Virus record (IMG/VR): IMGVR_UViG_3300037247_000873
Location: 1-47,368 of that record
Source of the DNA: a virus
Strand: one strand, 5' to 3'
Length of the DNA: 47,368 nt
The position numbers and the translations under genes are program-made. A model generated the notes under the pieces. The model searched no databases and was not told the DNA's origin. It was given only the letters and a program-made list of their open reading frames with translations. This document shows positions 6,271 to 12,667 of this stretch, one piece after another. How positions within the stretch are numbered: the first letter of the stretch is position 1; each line of letters opens with the position of its first letter.

Positions 6271-6953
6271 GGCACTACTCCTCGCCACCAGCAGCCCTCT
6301 CCGTCCCAGCCGCCCCACCCTCCAGTGCCGCCAGGGTCCACGGTGTTGGACCACCAGGCGACGTTTCCCCCGACGTGGTAGGGGTTTCGAGGATCAGAAA
6401 GTCCAGTTGCATCCACAGTCCGGCTCCAACTGGCAGGGTGAAACTGCGCCCGTGAAACGTATCCGTTATCGTACCACCCACCCCAAATGGACGACTCACA
6501 TGCAAGTACATCTATGAAATGCGCCTCCCACTCTGGCCGTCCGTTGTAGTCCCGGTAGCCCTGGACGAACGCGGCCTCCGCTCCGTCACGCCATTGGTCA
6601 AGCTCCTCCATTCCCTCTCGCAATGAGGGCACGTCTCCCACGCGAGTCGTAGGTGAGGGCAAAGCCTCCCACTGCTTCCATAACCGCTGTGAGCCTGTTT
6701 CCACTCCGCCAGCCGCGCCTCGGTCCGGCGTTGGTCCCGGCGTCGGCCAACTGCGTGCCATGCTCGCCTGCCGATGTACCAGGGGTTGGGCAATACTGCT
6801 GACATCGCTCCTAGGCTGAACCACATGAGATGGTGAAGTTCCATATGTTCCTCCCGCTATCCCCATGCTCACCACCGCCAGGATCAGCAGGGCGGCGCGT
6901 TTCAGGCGGTGCCTCGCAGTGGCTTCGGGCGGAATCGCGCAATAGCGGGGCAC
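6267..6953 (-). CDS. Lysozyme/Rpf-like secreted wall hydrolase (start uncertain)
   Basis: Up to 228 residues from GTG at 6953. Residues about 18-35 (KRAALLILAVVSMGIAGG) make a membrane anchor or signal, then a Pro/Thr-rich linker, then from about residue 135 a lysozyme-fold domain: EAHFIDVLACESSIW, YVSRAQFHPASWSR, TGLSDPRNPYHVGGNVAWW, GGTGGWGGW. The glutamate in ACESS is the expected catalytic acid of Rpf/transglycosylase-like domains. The upstream half overlaps another credible gene at 6512-6844, so translation might instead begin at ATG 6611. It sits far from the main lysis genes; a role in entry, or in wall remodelling, is possible. Confidence 0.65.
   Translation of the reverse strand: MPRYCAIPPEATARHRLKRAALLILAVVSMGIAGGTYGTSPSHVVQPRSDVSSIAQPLVHRQASMARSWPTPGPTPDRGAAGGVETGSQRLWKQWEALPSPTTRVGDVPSLREGMEELDQWRDGAEAAFVQGYRDYNGRPEWEAHFIDVLACESSIWGGWYDNGYVSRAQFHPASWSRTVDATGLSDPRNPYHVGGNVAWWSNTVDPGGTGGWGGWDGEGCWWRGVVP
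6512..6844 (-). CDS. Overlapping 110-aa membrane/zinc protein
   Basis: A second frame inside the previous gene. ATG at 6844 has GGGAGG at ideal distance. The product has a hydrophobic N-terminus (HHLMWFSLGAMSAVLPN), a basic stretch (RRRDQRRTEARLAEWKQA) and CPHLRLAWETCPHCEREW, a usual zinc-knuckle form in this phage. The last 27 residues look unstructured. Either this or the N-terminal half of the wall-hydrolase frame is spurious, or both are translated. Confidence 0.45.
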   Translation of the reverse strand: MELHHLMWFSLGAMSAVLPNPWYIGRRAWHAVGRRRDQRRTEARLAEWKQAHSGYGSSGRLCPHLRLAWETCPHCEREWRSLTNGVTERRPRSSRATGTTTDGQSGRRIS

Positions 6954-7048
6954 CGTGGATCATGCGGCGGTAGGACGATCATCCAGGTTGTATCAGGATC
7001 GCGCGCCATCTCGAATAGAATCCGGCAGCGTCCACAAACTTCTTCCAT
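6902..7048 (-). CDS. 48-aa CxxC microprotein
   Basis: ATG at 7048 in a TGATG overlap with the upstream stop. It begins MEEVCGRCRILFE and later has HDPRCPAI, giving three cysteines and a histidine, enough for one zinc. The 3' half overlaps the possible GTG start of the wall hydrolase. Function unknown. Confidence 0.6.
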   Translation of the reverse strand: MEEVCGRCRILFEMARDPDTTWMIVLPPHDPRCPAIARFRPKPLRGTA

Positions 7049-7263
7049 CAGTCAGCCTCCTTGGGCCAGCAGGCAGGGCAGGGCTTCAGGCCGCGCGCCT
7101 GCTCTGGTGTTAGGGACTCGCTTTCGTCCAATCTCGTTCTGTGGGCTTGGCCCTGGGTGACGCGCAGGCGCAGCATCTCCGCCTCACAGGCCGCCCACAG
7201 CGGCGCTCCTGGACGGGAGCGATGGTAGTAGTGCCTGTCGCCTGGCAGCAAGCCTAGGGCCAT
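7048..7263 (-). CDS. 71-aa small protein
   Basis: AAGGGAG precedes the ATG at 7263. A central AACEAEMLRLRVTQGQ helix and a C-terminal LKPCPACWP motif resemble small phage proteins of the type 'H.R......C...PC..CWP'. Probably zinc-binding with C26; unproven. Confidence 0.65.
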   Translation of the reverse strand: MALGLLPGDRHYYHRSRPGAPLWAACEAEMLRLRVTQGQAHRTRLDESESLTPEQARGLKPCPACWPKEAD

Positions 7264-7284
7264 CAGGCTCCCTTCTTGTGGCCG

Positions 7285-7620
7285 CTAGGCGCTCGCGCCG
7301 GACGCTTGCTCGGCGGCTTCGGTCACCGCATTGCTGGCATGTTGCTCGTCGCCCAGTGCAAAACGGTGGCCATTGAGCGCCGCGTCAGCGATGTACCAAG
7401 CATTTGCGACAGGTGCGGGGTAGCCCTCGCCGGGCACGCCGAGTTCGTGCATCACACGGTCCAGGGCTTCCCGGTAGGCCCGTCCCTCGTTGTAGACGAG
7501 CCCCTTGTAGTAGTCACGCTCGGTACGCAACTGGCGGACTCTGTGAAGCCTACGTCGCACCGGCTCCCAGAGACGTTCCTTGAGGGTTGCCAGCCTGAGC
7601 CACCAACGTATCGTTCTCAT
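7285..7620 (-). CDS. Small helical protein
   Basis: 111 residues. The basic N-terminal helix (RWWLRLATLKERLWEPVRRR) is followed by an acidic or neutral half with GVPGEGYPAPVANAWYIADA. The start lies 3 bases after the HNH gene stop, with GGGAG upstream. No recognised family. Confidence 0.7.
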   Translation of the reverse strand: MRTIRWWLRLATLKERLWEPVRRRLHRVRQLRTERDYYKGLVYNEGRAYREALDRVMHELGVPGEGYPAPVANAWYIADAALNGHRFALGDEQHASNAVTEAAEQASGASA

Positions 7621-7623
7621 CGT

Positions 7624-8442
7624 TCAATCTCCCTTCCTTGTGTGAACGTGCCCGCAGCCCTCGCCCTCGCCGCAGACACACCGCTGTTTTGCGCCGTCCG
7701 CAACGGGCTCGCTTTTTATCTGGGCCGAAATCTCCAGCGCCGGTTTGTGCTCGGCGTTTAGGTCCAGGGCCAGTTCCAGCGCAGCCGGTCGCTCCTCCGC
7801 CGACAGTTTCGCCACGGCCAGCGCCACGGTCATGCCCAGCTTCTCCATGTCTACCCAGCGGCCGTTCGGGTACTCCTCCGTGGGGCCGAACAGCGCGTAC
7901 AGGTGGCACCGCTCGTAGACGCGCCGCCAGTGGACGTGCTTGCCCTGCTCACTCAGTATCTCCGCCGCCCGCTCGTACCACTTGTGGGTGGTGTGCGAAT
8001 AGCGTTCCTTGAGCGCCCAGGCGATCTCGCACTGCGTCTGAAGGGCAGATACCGCCGCGCTGTCGGCCTTGGCCCAGCCTTGCGCCAGCCCGTCATCCGT
8101 CAGCCATAGGTAGGCAACGGCAGAGGCCCCACACTCGCAGTCCGTCACGTAGCGGTGACAGTTAGCGCACATCTCCCTATCATTGAGCCTGAGCCCGCGC
8201 CGGCCAATCACCCAGCCTTCGTCGCCGGGGGCCAGCAGTTCCACCATGCCGTCTACCACGCGGAAGTCCCACTTGCCCTCATGCAACTCTCGATGGCAAC
8301 CCCTACATACGGGCACGGTATCGTGCGCCGTTGGCGGAGCCTTGTCGCCCCGGCCACCCATTCCGCGTATCTCAATGTGGTGTTCGCCATGCGGGGCGCT
8401 CGGCTTGCCGTCGCGGATGCATGAGACGGAGAGATCGTTCAC
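7624..8442 (-). CDS. HNH-nuclease-like protein
   Basis: 272 residues from GTG at 8442 (GTGA overlap). Residues about 6-55 form an HNH/treble-clef module: C9, then GEHHIEIRGMGG with the HH pair, then PVCRGCHRELHEGKW with the zinc cysteines and final His. The rest is helical and ends in CVCGEGEGCGHVH, a second metal site. HNH proteins nick or cut DNA, often aiding packaging or recombination. It is not next to the terminase genes. Long helical region 130-240 may dimerise. It is not an IscB: no RuvC domain is fused. Confidence 0.75.
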   Translation of the reverse strand: MNDLSVSCIRDGKPSAPHGEHHIEIRGMGGRGDKAPPTAHDTVPVCRGCHRELHEGKWDFRVVDGMVELLAPGDEGWVIGRRGLRLNDREMCANCHRYVTDCECGASAVAYLWLTDDGLAQGWAKADSAAVSALQTQCEIAWALKERYSHTTHKWYERAAEILSEQGKHVHWRRVYERCHLYALFGPTEEYPNGRWVDMEKLGMTVALAVAKLSAEERPAALELALDLNAEHKPALEISAQIKSEPVADGAKQRCVCGEGEGCGHVHTRKGD

Positions 8443-8627
8443 GGCTTCTGCTTCCCCTTCATCGTGTCCTTCCACTTCTCCAGGCACTCGGCCCTATAGC
8501 ACAGCGGGGACTCGCTGGACTCGCCGCAGATGATACAAACGGCGGGCAGGGCTGGGAGCAGGCAGGCGGCACACTGACCGTCTGCGAAGTCGTCACAGGG
8601 GCCGTACCACGGATGGGGCTCGGTCAT
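8439..8627 (-). CDS. 62-aa Cys-rich zinc protein
   Basis: ATG at 8627 follows GAGGAGCCCGC and overlaps the upstream stop as ATGA. It holds CDDF..GQCAAC, CIICGESS and LCYRAECLEKW: three pairs, probably two zinc sites. The tail is lysine-rich. No known family. Confidence 0.7.
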   Translation of the reverse strand: MTEPHPWYGPCDDFADGQCAACLLPALPAVCIICGESSESPLCYRAECLEKWKDTMKGKQKP

Positions 8628-8845
8628 GCGGGCTCCTCTATTTCGGCGAACTTGCCTGGTGCATAGCCCAGGAACGGTCCGCCCGGCCACTGGGCCAAGC
8701 GATCCTTCTCAGACACCCAGACGGTGCCGTAGTTACAGGCTCGGCAGTCCGTCGCCCCCAAGAAATCGCTGCCGCCCAGTGTGTAGGCCGATTCCATGCC
8801 CGTGCCCCGACAGCTACCGCAAGTGAACTGCTTCCAGCGCGTCAT
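8624..8845 (-). CDS. DnaJ-like CxxCxGxG zinc protein
   Basis: 73 residues. FTCGSCRGTGMES and DCRACNYGTVWV are two CxxCxG-type knuckles like those of the DnaJ cysteine-rich domain, followed by a helix and a DRLAQWPGGPFLG motif. This two-knuckle plus 'YPGGPF' layout is seen in small phage proteins. Possibly a chaperone-like or adaptor protein; role unknown. Confidence 0.75.
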   Translation of the reverse strand: MTRWKQFTCGSCRGTGMESAYTLGGSDFLGATDCRACNYGTVWVSEKDRLAQWPGGPFLGYAPGKFAEIEEPA

Positions 8846-9438
8846 GCGGGCTCCTCCGGCCCTGGGTCGCCGTCGCCTTCTTCCAGGGCGATGAAACTCT
8901 TAGCCCACGGCAGCAGCGAGCGGCTATCGCCCCCGATGACCTGCAAGGCGTTCAGGTACATCGTGTCGGCTAGGAACAGCCAGTGACCCAGGGTTCGCTG
9001 GGGGCTATTCTCTGGCTCCATCTGGTTGATGAACTCCCGTGCTTCCTTCATCGCCACCTCGTACAGGATGTAGTTCTCTCTGTTGGGTGGTGTAGGCGTG
9101 GAACCGGACGGGGCCATCGGCTCAGGCAATGGGGGAAGCGGCGTCGGTGGCCCTATTGGGGCCGTAGGCGTCAGGCCAGCCGGCGTCACCTGTGGCGGCA
9201 CAGGGCCAGCCTGCCCCGTCGTGGGCCAGGCGCTCAGCACGAAGAAGCTCGAAGTGCCGTCGACCCTGATGTTCTCCTCGTAGGTGATGGTGATGGCCGC
9301 GTCCGGCCGGAAGGGACGCGGGCCGTCGTACCTGATCCCGAAGTTCCACCAGTTTTCGTACTCGTTGAGCAGGAAGCCCTTGCCGCTGGGGCTCATCTTC
9401 TTCACGGTTCCGCTGAGTTCTGCTGTCTCGGCTGGCAT
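8842..9438 (-). CDS. OB-like domain protein with Pro-rich linker
   Basis: 198 residues from ATG at 9438. Residues about 8-72 are beta-rich (SGTVKKMSPSGKGFLL, WWNFGIRYDGPRPF, AAITITYEEN) and look like a small OB barrel. A Pro/Thr-rich linker (about 80-118) leads to a helical C-terminal domain (YILYEVAMKEAREFINQMEP) and an acidic end. The arrangement, barrel plus disordered linker plus acidic tail, would fit a single-strand DNA-binding or recombination accessory protein, but the assignment is tentative. Confidence 0.6.
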   Translation of the reverse strand: MPAETAELSGTVKKMSPSGKGFLLNEYENWWNFGIRYDGPRPFRPDAAITITYEENIRVDGTSSFFVLSAWPTTGQAGPVPPQVTPAGLTPTAPIGPPTPLPPLPEPMAPSGSTPTPPNRENYILYEVAMKEAREFINQMEPENSPQRTLGHWLFLADTMYLNALQVIGGDSRSLLPWAKSFIALEEGDGDPGPEEPA

Positions 9439-9728
9439 CAATCAATCTCCTCCCGGTGTCGTTTGTCTCTCCAGAACACGGGCCTGTGGTCGCCGTCCTC
9501 TAGGTCGTGCTCAAGGTCCATCGCGTAGAAGGCGGCGATCTCCCGCTGCCTGTGGCGGGCGGCCAGCCCCGCGAGGCACGGCTGGCAGGTTACGCACTCG
9601 ATCACCACGTAATACTCGTGCCGCGCTTCCATCTCGTAGCGCGCCAGGCCACACACCGCGCTGTCGGGGTACATGGAGGCGTGAGCGTGCGACACCCACT
9701 CGGTGGCGACGGGCTGCGGGTAGGTCAC
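9438..9728 (-). CDS. Small protein with CxxC and acidic tail
   Basis: 96 residues from GTG at 9728 (GTGA overlap). A central beta strand leads to VIECVTCQPCLAGLA; the C-terminus (DLEHDLEDGDHRPV) is acidic. Plausible single zinc knuckle. Unknown. Confidence 0.65.
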   Translation of the reverse strand: MTYPQPVATEWVSHAHASMYPDSAVCGLARYEMEARHEYYVVIECVTCQPCLAGLAARHRQREIAAFYAMDLEHDLEDGDHRPVFWRDKRHREEID

Positions 9729-10042
9729 GGCAACCTCAGTGCGTCGGCTAGGCCCAAGCCGAGGGCTCGGTAATAATTGCCCCTGCGTCGGTCGCTACCC
9801 GACCCCCGAACGTAGCGTTGCCAAGCGACCTCCATCATCTCGCTAAGGTCGTCATACTGCGAGTTGGTGAGTAGCTTCTCTGCAAACCACCACAAATCCA
9901 GGCACAACAGCCCTGCTCGCTGTAGGTTCTCCCGCGTTAGGGCGGCGCCCTCTGGCCAGACTTGGAGGAAATCATCCACCTGGCCCGCGCAGGCTTCACG
10001 CCGCCCCAGCCACGCCTTCGTGATCTTCTTTGGCGTTCTCAC
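9725..10042 (-). CDS. Small helical protein
   Basis: 105 residues from GTG at 10042 with GAGAGGG upstream. All-helical (ENLQRAGLLCLDLWWFAEKL, DDLSEMMEVAWQRYVRG). No recognised domain. Confidence 0.65.
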   Translation of the reverse strand: MRTPKKITKAWLGRREACAGQVDDFLQVWPEGAALTRENLQRAGLLCLDLWWFAEKLLTNSQYDDLSEMMEVAWQRYVRGSGSDRRRGNYYRALGLGLADALRLP

Positions 10043-10362
10043 GTTCCCTCTCCTCTCAGCCGCGCCGCGCCCTCCGTCATCGTGCCGCCAATGGCGCGCA
10101 TCTGGCCCAGCAGGCCGGCGGCGATGTCCTCCAACTCTGTCCGGCAGGCGTCTAGCTGTCGCTGTGCCTCAGCGCGATCCACTGCCAGGCCAGCCACGCC
10201 AGGATCGGCAGCGTGATCGGGATGAACAGGTACTCCATCAGGGGCCCCCGTCTTATATTTGCAGTCGCACTGGATGGATCGCCCCGGAGTCCAAGCGACG
10301 AAGTGGCACCGGCCAGCGTGGGATGCGTGACCGCACTCAGGGCATTGGGGATCACCGCTCAT
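10039..10362 (-). CDS. Zinc-knuckle plus coiled-coil protein
   Basis: 107 residues from ATG at 10362 (TGATG overlap). The N-terminus has PQCPECGHASHAGRCH and QCDCKY, a pattern frequent in small phage proteins (C..CGH..H.G.C....C.C). The rest (AEAQRQLDACRTELEDIAAG) is helical. A short membrane-like frame is nested in it (10152-10235). Confidence 0.7.
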   Translation of the reverse strand: MSGDPQCPECGHASHAGRCHFVAWTPGRSIQCDCKYKTGAPDGVPVHPDHAADPGVAGLAVDRAEAQRQLDACRTELEDIAAGLLGQMRAIGGTMTEGAARLRGEGT

Positions 10363-10622
10363 CACGCGCCGCCTCGGGCTGCGGCGTGGCGGGCCTGGTC
10401 GATGTCTGGATATGCTTCCCGCCAGCCACAGTCGCATGGCGTCTCGTTGAAGGGCTGGAGAGAAGCAGAGCAGCTCTTGGTGTGGTTGCCGTACTTCTCC
10501 AGCGCCGCCAGCAGGTTGAACGCCTGCGCGTGCGTGGGACAGTGGATGATGGTTAGGTGCTTAGGGGGCCTAACCTCACCAGTGATCTCGCATCCACACT
10601 CCATGATTGTTACCCCACTCAT
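10362..10622 (-). CDS. Cys-rich paralogue A of a tandem pair
   Basis: 86 residues from ATG at 10622. It carries MECGCEITG, IIHCPTHAQAFNLLAALEKY and KSCSASL...PCDCGW. The middle (IxxCPxHAxxxxxLAAL) matches the neighbouring protein 10622-10918, so the two are diverged tandem copies. Likely zinc-binding. Confidence 0.7.
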   Translation of the reverse strand: MSGVTIMECGCEITGEVRPPKHLTIIHCPTHAQAFNLLAALEKYGNHTKSCSASLQPFNETPCDCGWREAYPDIDQARHAAARGGA

Positions 10623-10935
10623 CACGAGGCCCCCTTCACGCGGTCCAGGGCGGCGGCCTCAGCTTGGCGAATCGGCTCAAGCGCTGCCGTGGCCTTGCTG
10701 CGGATGGCAACCAGATATTCGCGGTCCGTCGCATTGCAGTGCTGGCAGACTTCGCAGGCGATGTACTCGCGCATCTGCCAACTGTCGTGCTCGATCTCCT
10801 GCAGCGCCGCCAGCATGTCATCCACCGCCGCGTGCTTGGGGCAGTAGATGATCTCGTAGGAAACTCCGCCGGAGCATATCTCATCCGCATTTGGTATGAC
10901 CTCGCACGCGCACGTCATCACGAGGCCCCCTTCAC
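10619..10935. repeat. 21-bp direct repeat at two gene junctions
   Basis: The 21-base sequence at 10619-10639 recurs exactly at 10915-10935, 296 bp apart. Each copy contains the end of one gene, the ribosome site (GAAGGGGGCC on the minus strand) and the start of the next. The spacing equals one gene unit, as expected from unequal duplication of the gene between. Confidence 0.8.
10622..10918 (-). CDS. Cys-rich paralogue B of a tandem pair
   Basis: 98 residues from ATG at 10918. MTCACEV, IIYCPKHAAVDDMLAALQEI and CEVCQHC parallel the cysteine/histidine layout of its downstream neighbour. It ends DRVKGAS, and the gene upstream also ends HVKGAS, because a 21-bp repeat spans both junctions (10619-10639 and 10915-10935). 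Confidence 0.7.
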   Translation of the reverse strand: MTCACEVIPNADEICSGGVSYEIIYCPKHAAVDDMLAALQEIEHDSWQMREYIACEVCQHCNATDREYLVAIRSKATAALEPIRQAEAAALDRVKGAS

Positions 10936-11271
10936 ATGGGCCAGGGCGGCGCAGGCAGGACAGTCTTTGGCCCAGCGGTCGTAGCGGCCAATCCGTACAG
11001 CCTCTTGGTGGGCGACCGGTGAGCCGTTCTGCGTTTCCCACGCAACAGCCCGCACATGCTCCTCACGTAGCGCCGTCACCAGTTCCTCGCGCTCCGCGTC
11101 CCGCTCGTCCAGCAGCACCTTGAGGCGCTCGGTGTCGCCCGCGATCACACCCAGGCGTGCTGCAAGGTCTAGTATGTCCACAGTTGCCAACGGCTCAAGG
11201 GCGGCCTGTTCGCTGATCGCCGCCACCAGCGCCATCGCGTCCGTGTCGGGCGGCACCTGTAACTCGCTCAT
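10918..11271 (-). CDS. Coiled-coil protein with terminal CxxC
   Basis: 117 residues from ATG at 11271 (ATGA overlap). Helical, with a coil at ERLKVLLDERDAEREELVTA and a C-terminal DCPACAALAHVKGAS. Unknown function. Confidence 0.7.
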   Translation of the reverse strand: MSELQVPPDTDAMALVAAISEQAALEPLATVDILDLAARLGVIAGDTERLKVLLDERDAEREELVTALREEHVRAVAWETQNGSPVAHQEAVRIGRYDRWAKDCPACAALAHVKGAS

Positions 11272-11468
11272 GGCTGCCTCAAGGTGGGGAGTGTTGCCCA
11301 GTGCGGTTGGCCTGGTGACTCGCCTGTCGTCTCGACGTGGCCGCAAGCCCCGCAGCACCAGCCGATAGCGTAGGTGTGGGCTTCCTGCCCCCGCTGTGGG
11401 TTAATCCTGGCCCACGCGCCCTTCAGGCGTTGCGGATGCTCGCAATTTGCTTCTTGCTCGTTGCTCAT
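11268..11468 (-). CDS. 66-aa zinc-knuckle protein
   Basis: ATG at 11468 is preceded by a strong AGGAGG. NCEHPQRL and WCCGACGHVE provide a plausible C/H..C..C site. It is the first gene after the structured RNA region, and unlike its neighbours it starts with its own full ribosome site and no overlap. Confidence 0.7.
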   Translation of the reverse strand: MSNEQEANCEHPQRLKGAWARINPQRGQEAHTYAIGWCCGACGHVETTGESPGQPHWATLPTLRQP

Positions 11469-11496
11469 GCTATCCTCCTGTCAGAGACATCCGTTC

Positions 11497-11949
11497 AGGC
11501 ACGGCCCCCGGCCACTCGGTCAGGGGCCGCGCTGTGCCAGCATCGTTCCGCTACCGCATCACTCCCTTCCTCTAGGTTGCCCATGCTTCGACATTCCCAG
11601 ACTCCCGCATGGGGTCCCGCGCCGGCATCCATGCCGGTCCTTGCTTCGCATCCGGTGCGAGCATCGCGGGGGAGGACACAGCGAACCGGACTGACCCGCA
11701 AGGTTTCCCCAGCGAGGACCCGCTGTGCCCTCCTCCGTGATGCGCCTGTGCGCTTCGCGGGGCGGAAGGGTGCCGGCGCCGAGCGGCTGGGTGGTGGCTC
11801 CCAGCGCTCTTGTGGAGTGGGACAGGCACCGCACCCCTCCGCTCCGAGAAGCCCATGAACACGGAAGCGCCGCGAAGTGAGACGTTGCTGGTGGCGTAGG
11901 CGTCCCTGGAACGGGACTGTGAGGAACTTCGCGGCGCGTCGGTACTCAT
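11497..11949 (-). ncRNA. Large structured RNA, HEARO/omega-RNA-like candidate
   Basis: On the minus strand the region begins at an ATGA (11949-11946) shared with the upstream stop and folds into consecutive long stems. A perfect 12-bp stem joins 11926-11937 with 11867-11878 and encloses a GTCCC/GGGAC hairpin. A 12-bp stem (11831-11842 with 11762-11773, one G-U) encloses a hairpin GAGCG-CTGGG/CCCAG-CGCTC (11781-11809). A 23-position stem with two mismatches joins 11720-11742 and 11671-11693. Then come CCGGCAT/ATGCCGG, CCCATGC/GCATGGG (11580-11613) and a terminal GGCCCC/GGGGCC stem near 11510-11530. Paired arms dominate; the competing 125-codon frame is implausible in composition. Placement after ATGA fits what is known of HEARO RNAs, now understood as IscB omega-RNAs, but no IscB gene is adjacent. 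Class assignment is a hypothesis; strong structure is seen directly. Confidence 0.65.
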
Positions 11950-12284
11950 GGACTAACTGCCTCCCGGCCCAGAAGCTCGGCATTGCGGCGGGCGAACTCC
12001 GCCTCGGCGGCGGGGTAAAGATCGGTTCGGCTTGGAGCCTTGCCCCGATGCTCAAGAAACACATGGGGAGGACTACAGCCACACGAAGGCTCCGCTAGTT
12101 GGCCTACCGCTACTCGAAAGCATTCTGCGGTCTGGTGGCGATGAGCTTTGGGGTAATCCTGATGTCTCAGCGAGGCCAGCCAAAGCACTTGCCCCTCCCA
12201 GTGAACGCACCGCAGCACCCACGGCGGACAGTCGCACTCGCGCTGGCCGTTGGGGCTGGGCTGGGCTAGGGGGCTACTTTCCAT
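11946..12284 (-). CDS. Small Cys-containing protein, second gene of operon
   Basis: 112 residues. ATG at 12284 overlaps the end of the repressor gene by 11 bases; AGGACGG lies upstream. ECDCPPWVLRCVHW and SCGCSPPH form a Cys-rich N-terminal region; the C-terminus is helical (AAEAEFARRNAELL). Its stop (ATGA) is immediately followed by the structured RNA. Unknown function. Confidence 0.65.
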   Translation of the reverse strand: MESSPLAQPSPNGQRECDCPPWVLRCVHWEGQVLWLASLRHQDYPKAHRHQTAECFRVAVGQLAEPSCGCSPPHVFLEHRGKAPSRTDLYPAAEAEFARRNAELLGREAVSP

Positions 12285-12435
12285 TCCGCCCGTCCTTCGT
12301 GTGCTCTTGCATGATGCGGATCATCTCCTCGATCACGCGGGCAGGCCGCATCTGTCGCTTCGCGGCCTCGATGTCAACCCAGCGCTTGAGGTCTGCGTCG
12401 ATTCGCCATCCAGCTTGTACTATCTTGATAGCCAT
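12274..12435 (-). CDS. Ribbon-helix-helix repressor, leaderless
   Basis: 53 residues from ATG at 12435. MAIKIVQAGWRID makes the DNA-contacting beta strand, DADLKRWVDIEAAKRQ helix A and RPARVIEEMIRIMQEH helix B, the layout of Arc/CopG-type repressors. There is no Shine-Dalgarno sequence. The predicted transcription start coincides with the A of the ATG. The promoter -10 lies inside a 16-bp inverted repeat that reaches the start codon, so the protein very probably represses its own operon. It is the first gene of the 12-kb small-gene operon. Confidence 0.85.
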   Translation of the reverse strand: MAIKIVQAGWRIDADLKRWVDIEAAKRQMRPARVIEEMIRIMQEHTKDGRNGK

Positions 12436-12450
12436 GTTACGACGGTAACA
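12435..12450. promoter_or_regulatory. Palindromic operator for the RHH repressor
   Basis: TGTTAC (12435-12440) and GTAACA (12445-12450) are inverted half-sites separated by 4 bases. On the minus strand the repeat contains the -10 box TACCGT and ends at the first base of the repressor gene. Binding there would block RNA polymerase. Two RHH dimers on adjacent half-sites would fit this spacing. Confidence 0.65.
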
Positions 12451-12470
12451 CAGCGGCAGGAGCCTGTCAA
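12442..12470 (-). promoter_or_regulatory. Promoter of the leftward small-gene operon
   Basis: TTGACA (12470-12465), 17 bp, TACCGT (12447-12442) on the minus strand. Expected start is about 12435, the first base of the RHH gene. Same family as the promoters at 32104, 32278, 40379, 45309 and 45522. Confidence 0.75.
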
Positions 12471-12523
12471 CCCCTCTAGCACGGAAATCGGTTTCATGCT
12501 TCCGCCATTGCGGATGGCGCAAA

Positions 12524-12553
12524 GTGCAGCGCCCCGTGTCCGGGGCGCTGCAC
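12524..12553 (-). terminator. Terminator of the late operon
   Basis: A perfect 13-bp, GC-rich stem (12524-12536 with 12541-12553) and a 4-base loop, followed on the minus strand by TTT. It lies downstream of the endolysin gene and just upstream of the next promoter. A second hairpin, GGTGGG/CCCACC (12587-12603), precedes it. The whole 12471-12738 interval holds no gene that I can support. Confidence 0.75.
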
Positions 12554-12667
12554 CTGGGCGGGTAGACATCTCTGCCCGTCCGAACAGGTGGGTTCGTCCC
12601 ACCCGTTAACCTGGGGTTGCCCGTCGGCCACACCCAAGGGGGCACCTCTATCCTACCACACTCAGCG

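Noticed and set aside
7624-8442. IscB or other RNA-guided nuclease partner for the structured RNA
   Set aside because: The protein has an HNH-like motif but no RuvC segments or bridge helix, and lies 3 kb from the RNA.
11572-11949. A 125-codon minus-strand frame starting in an ATGA overlap
   Set aside because: Composition is Ser/Arg/Pro/His-rich without structure, it covers only part of the interval, and long RNA stems explain the sequence better. Not fully excluded.
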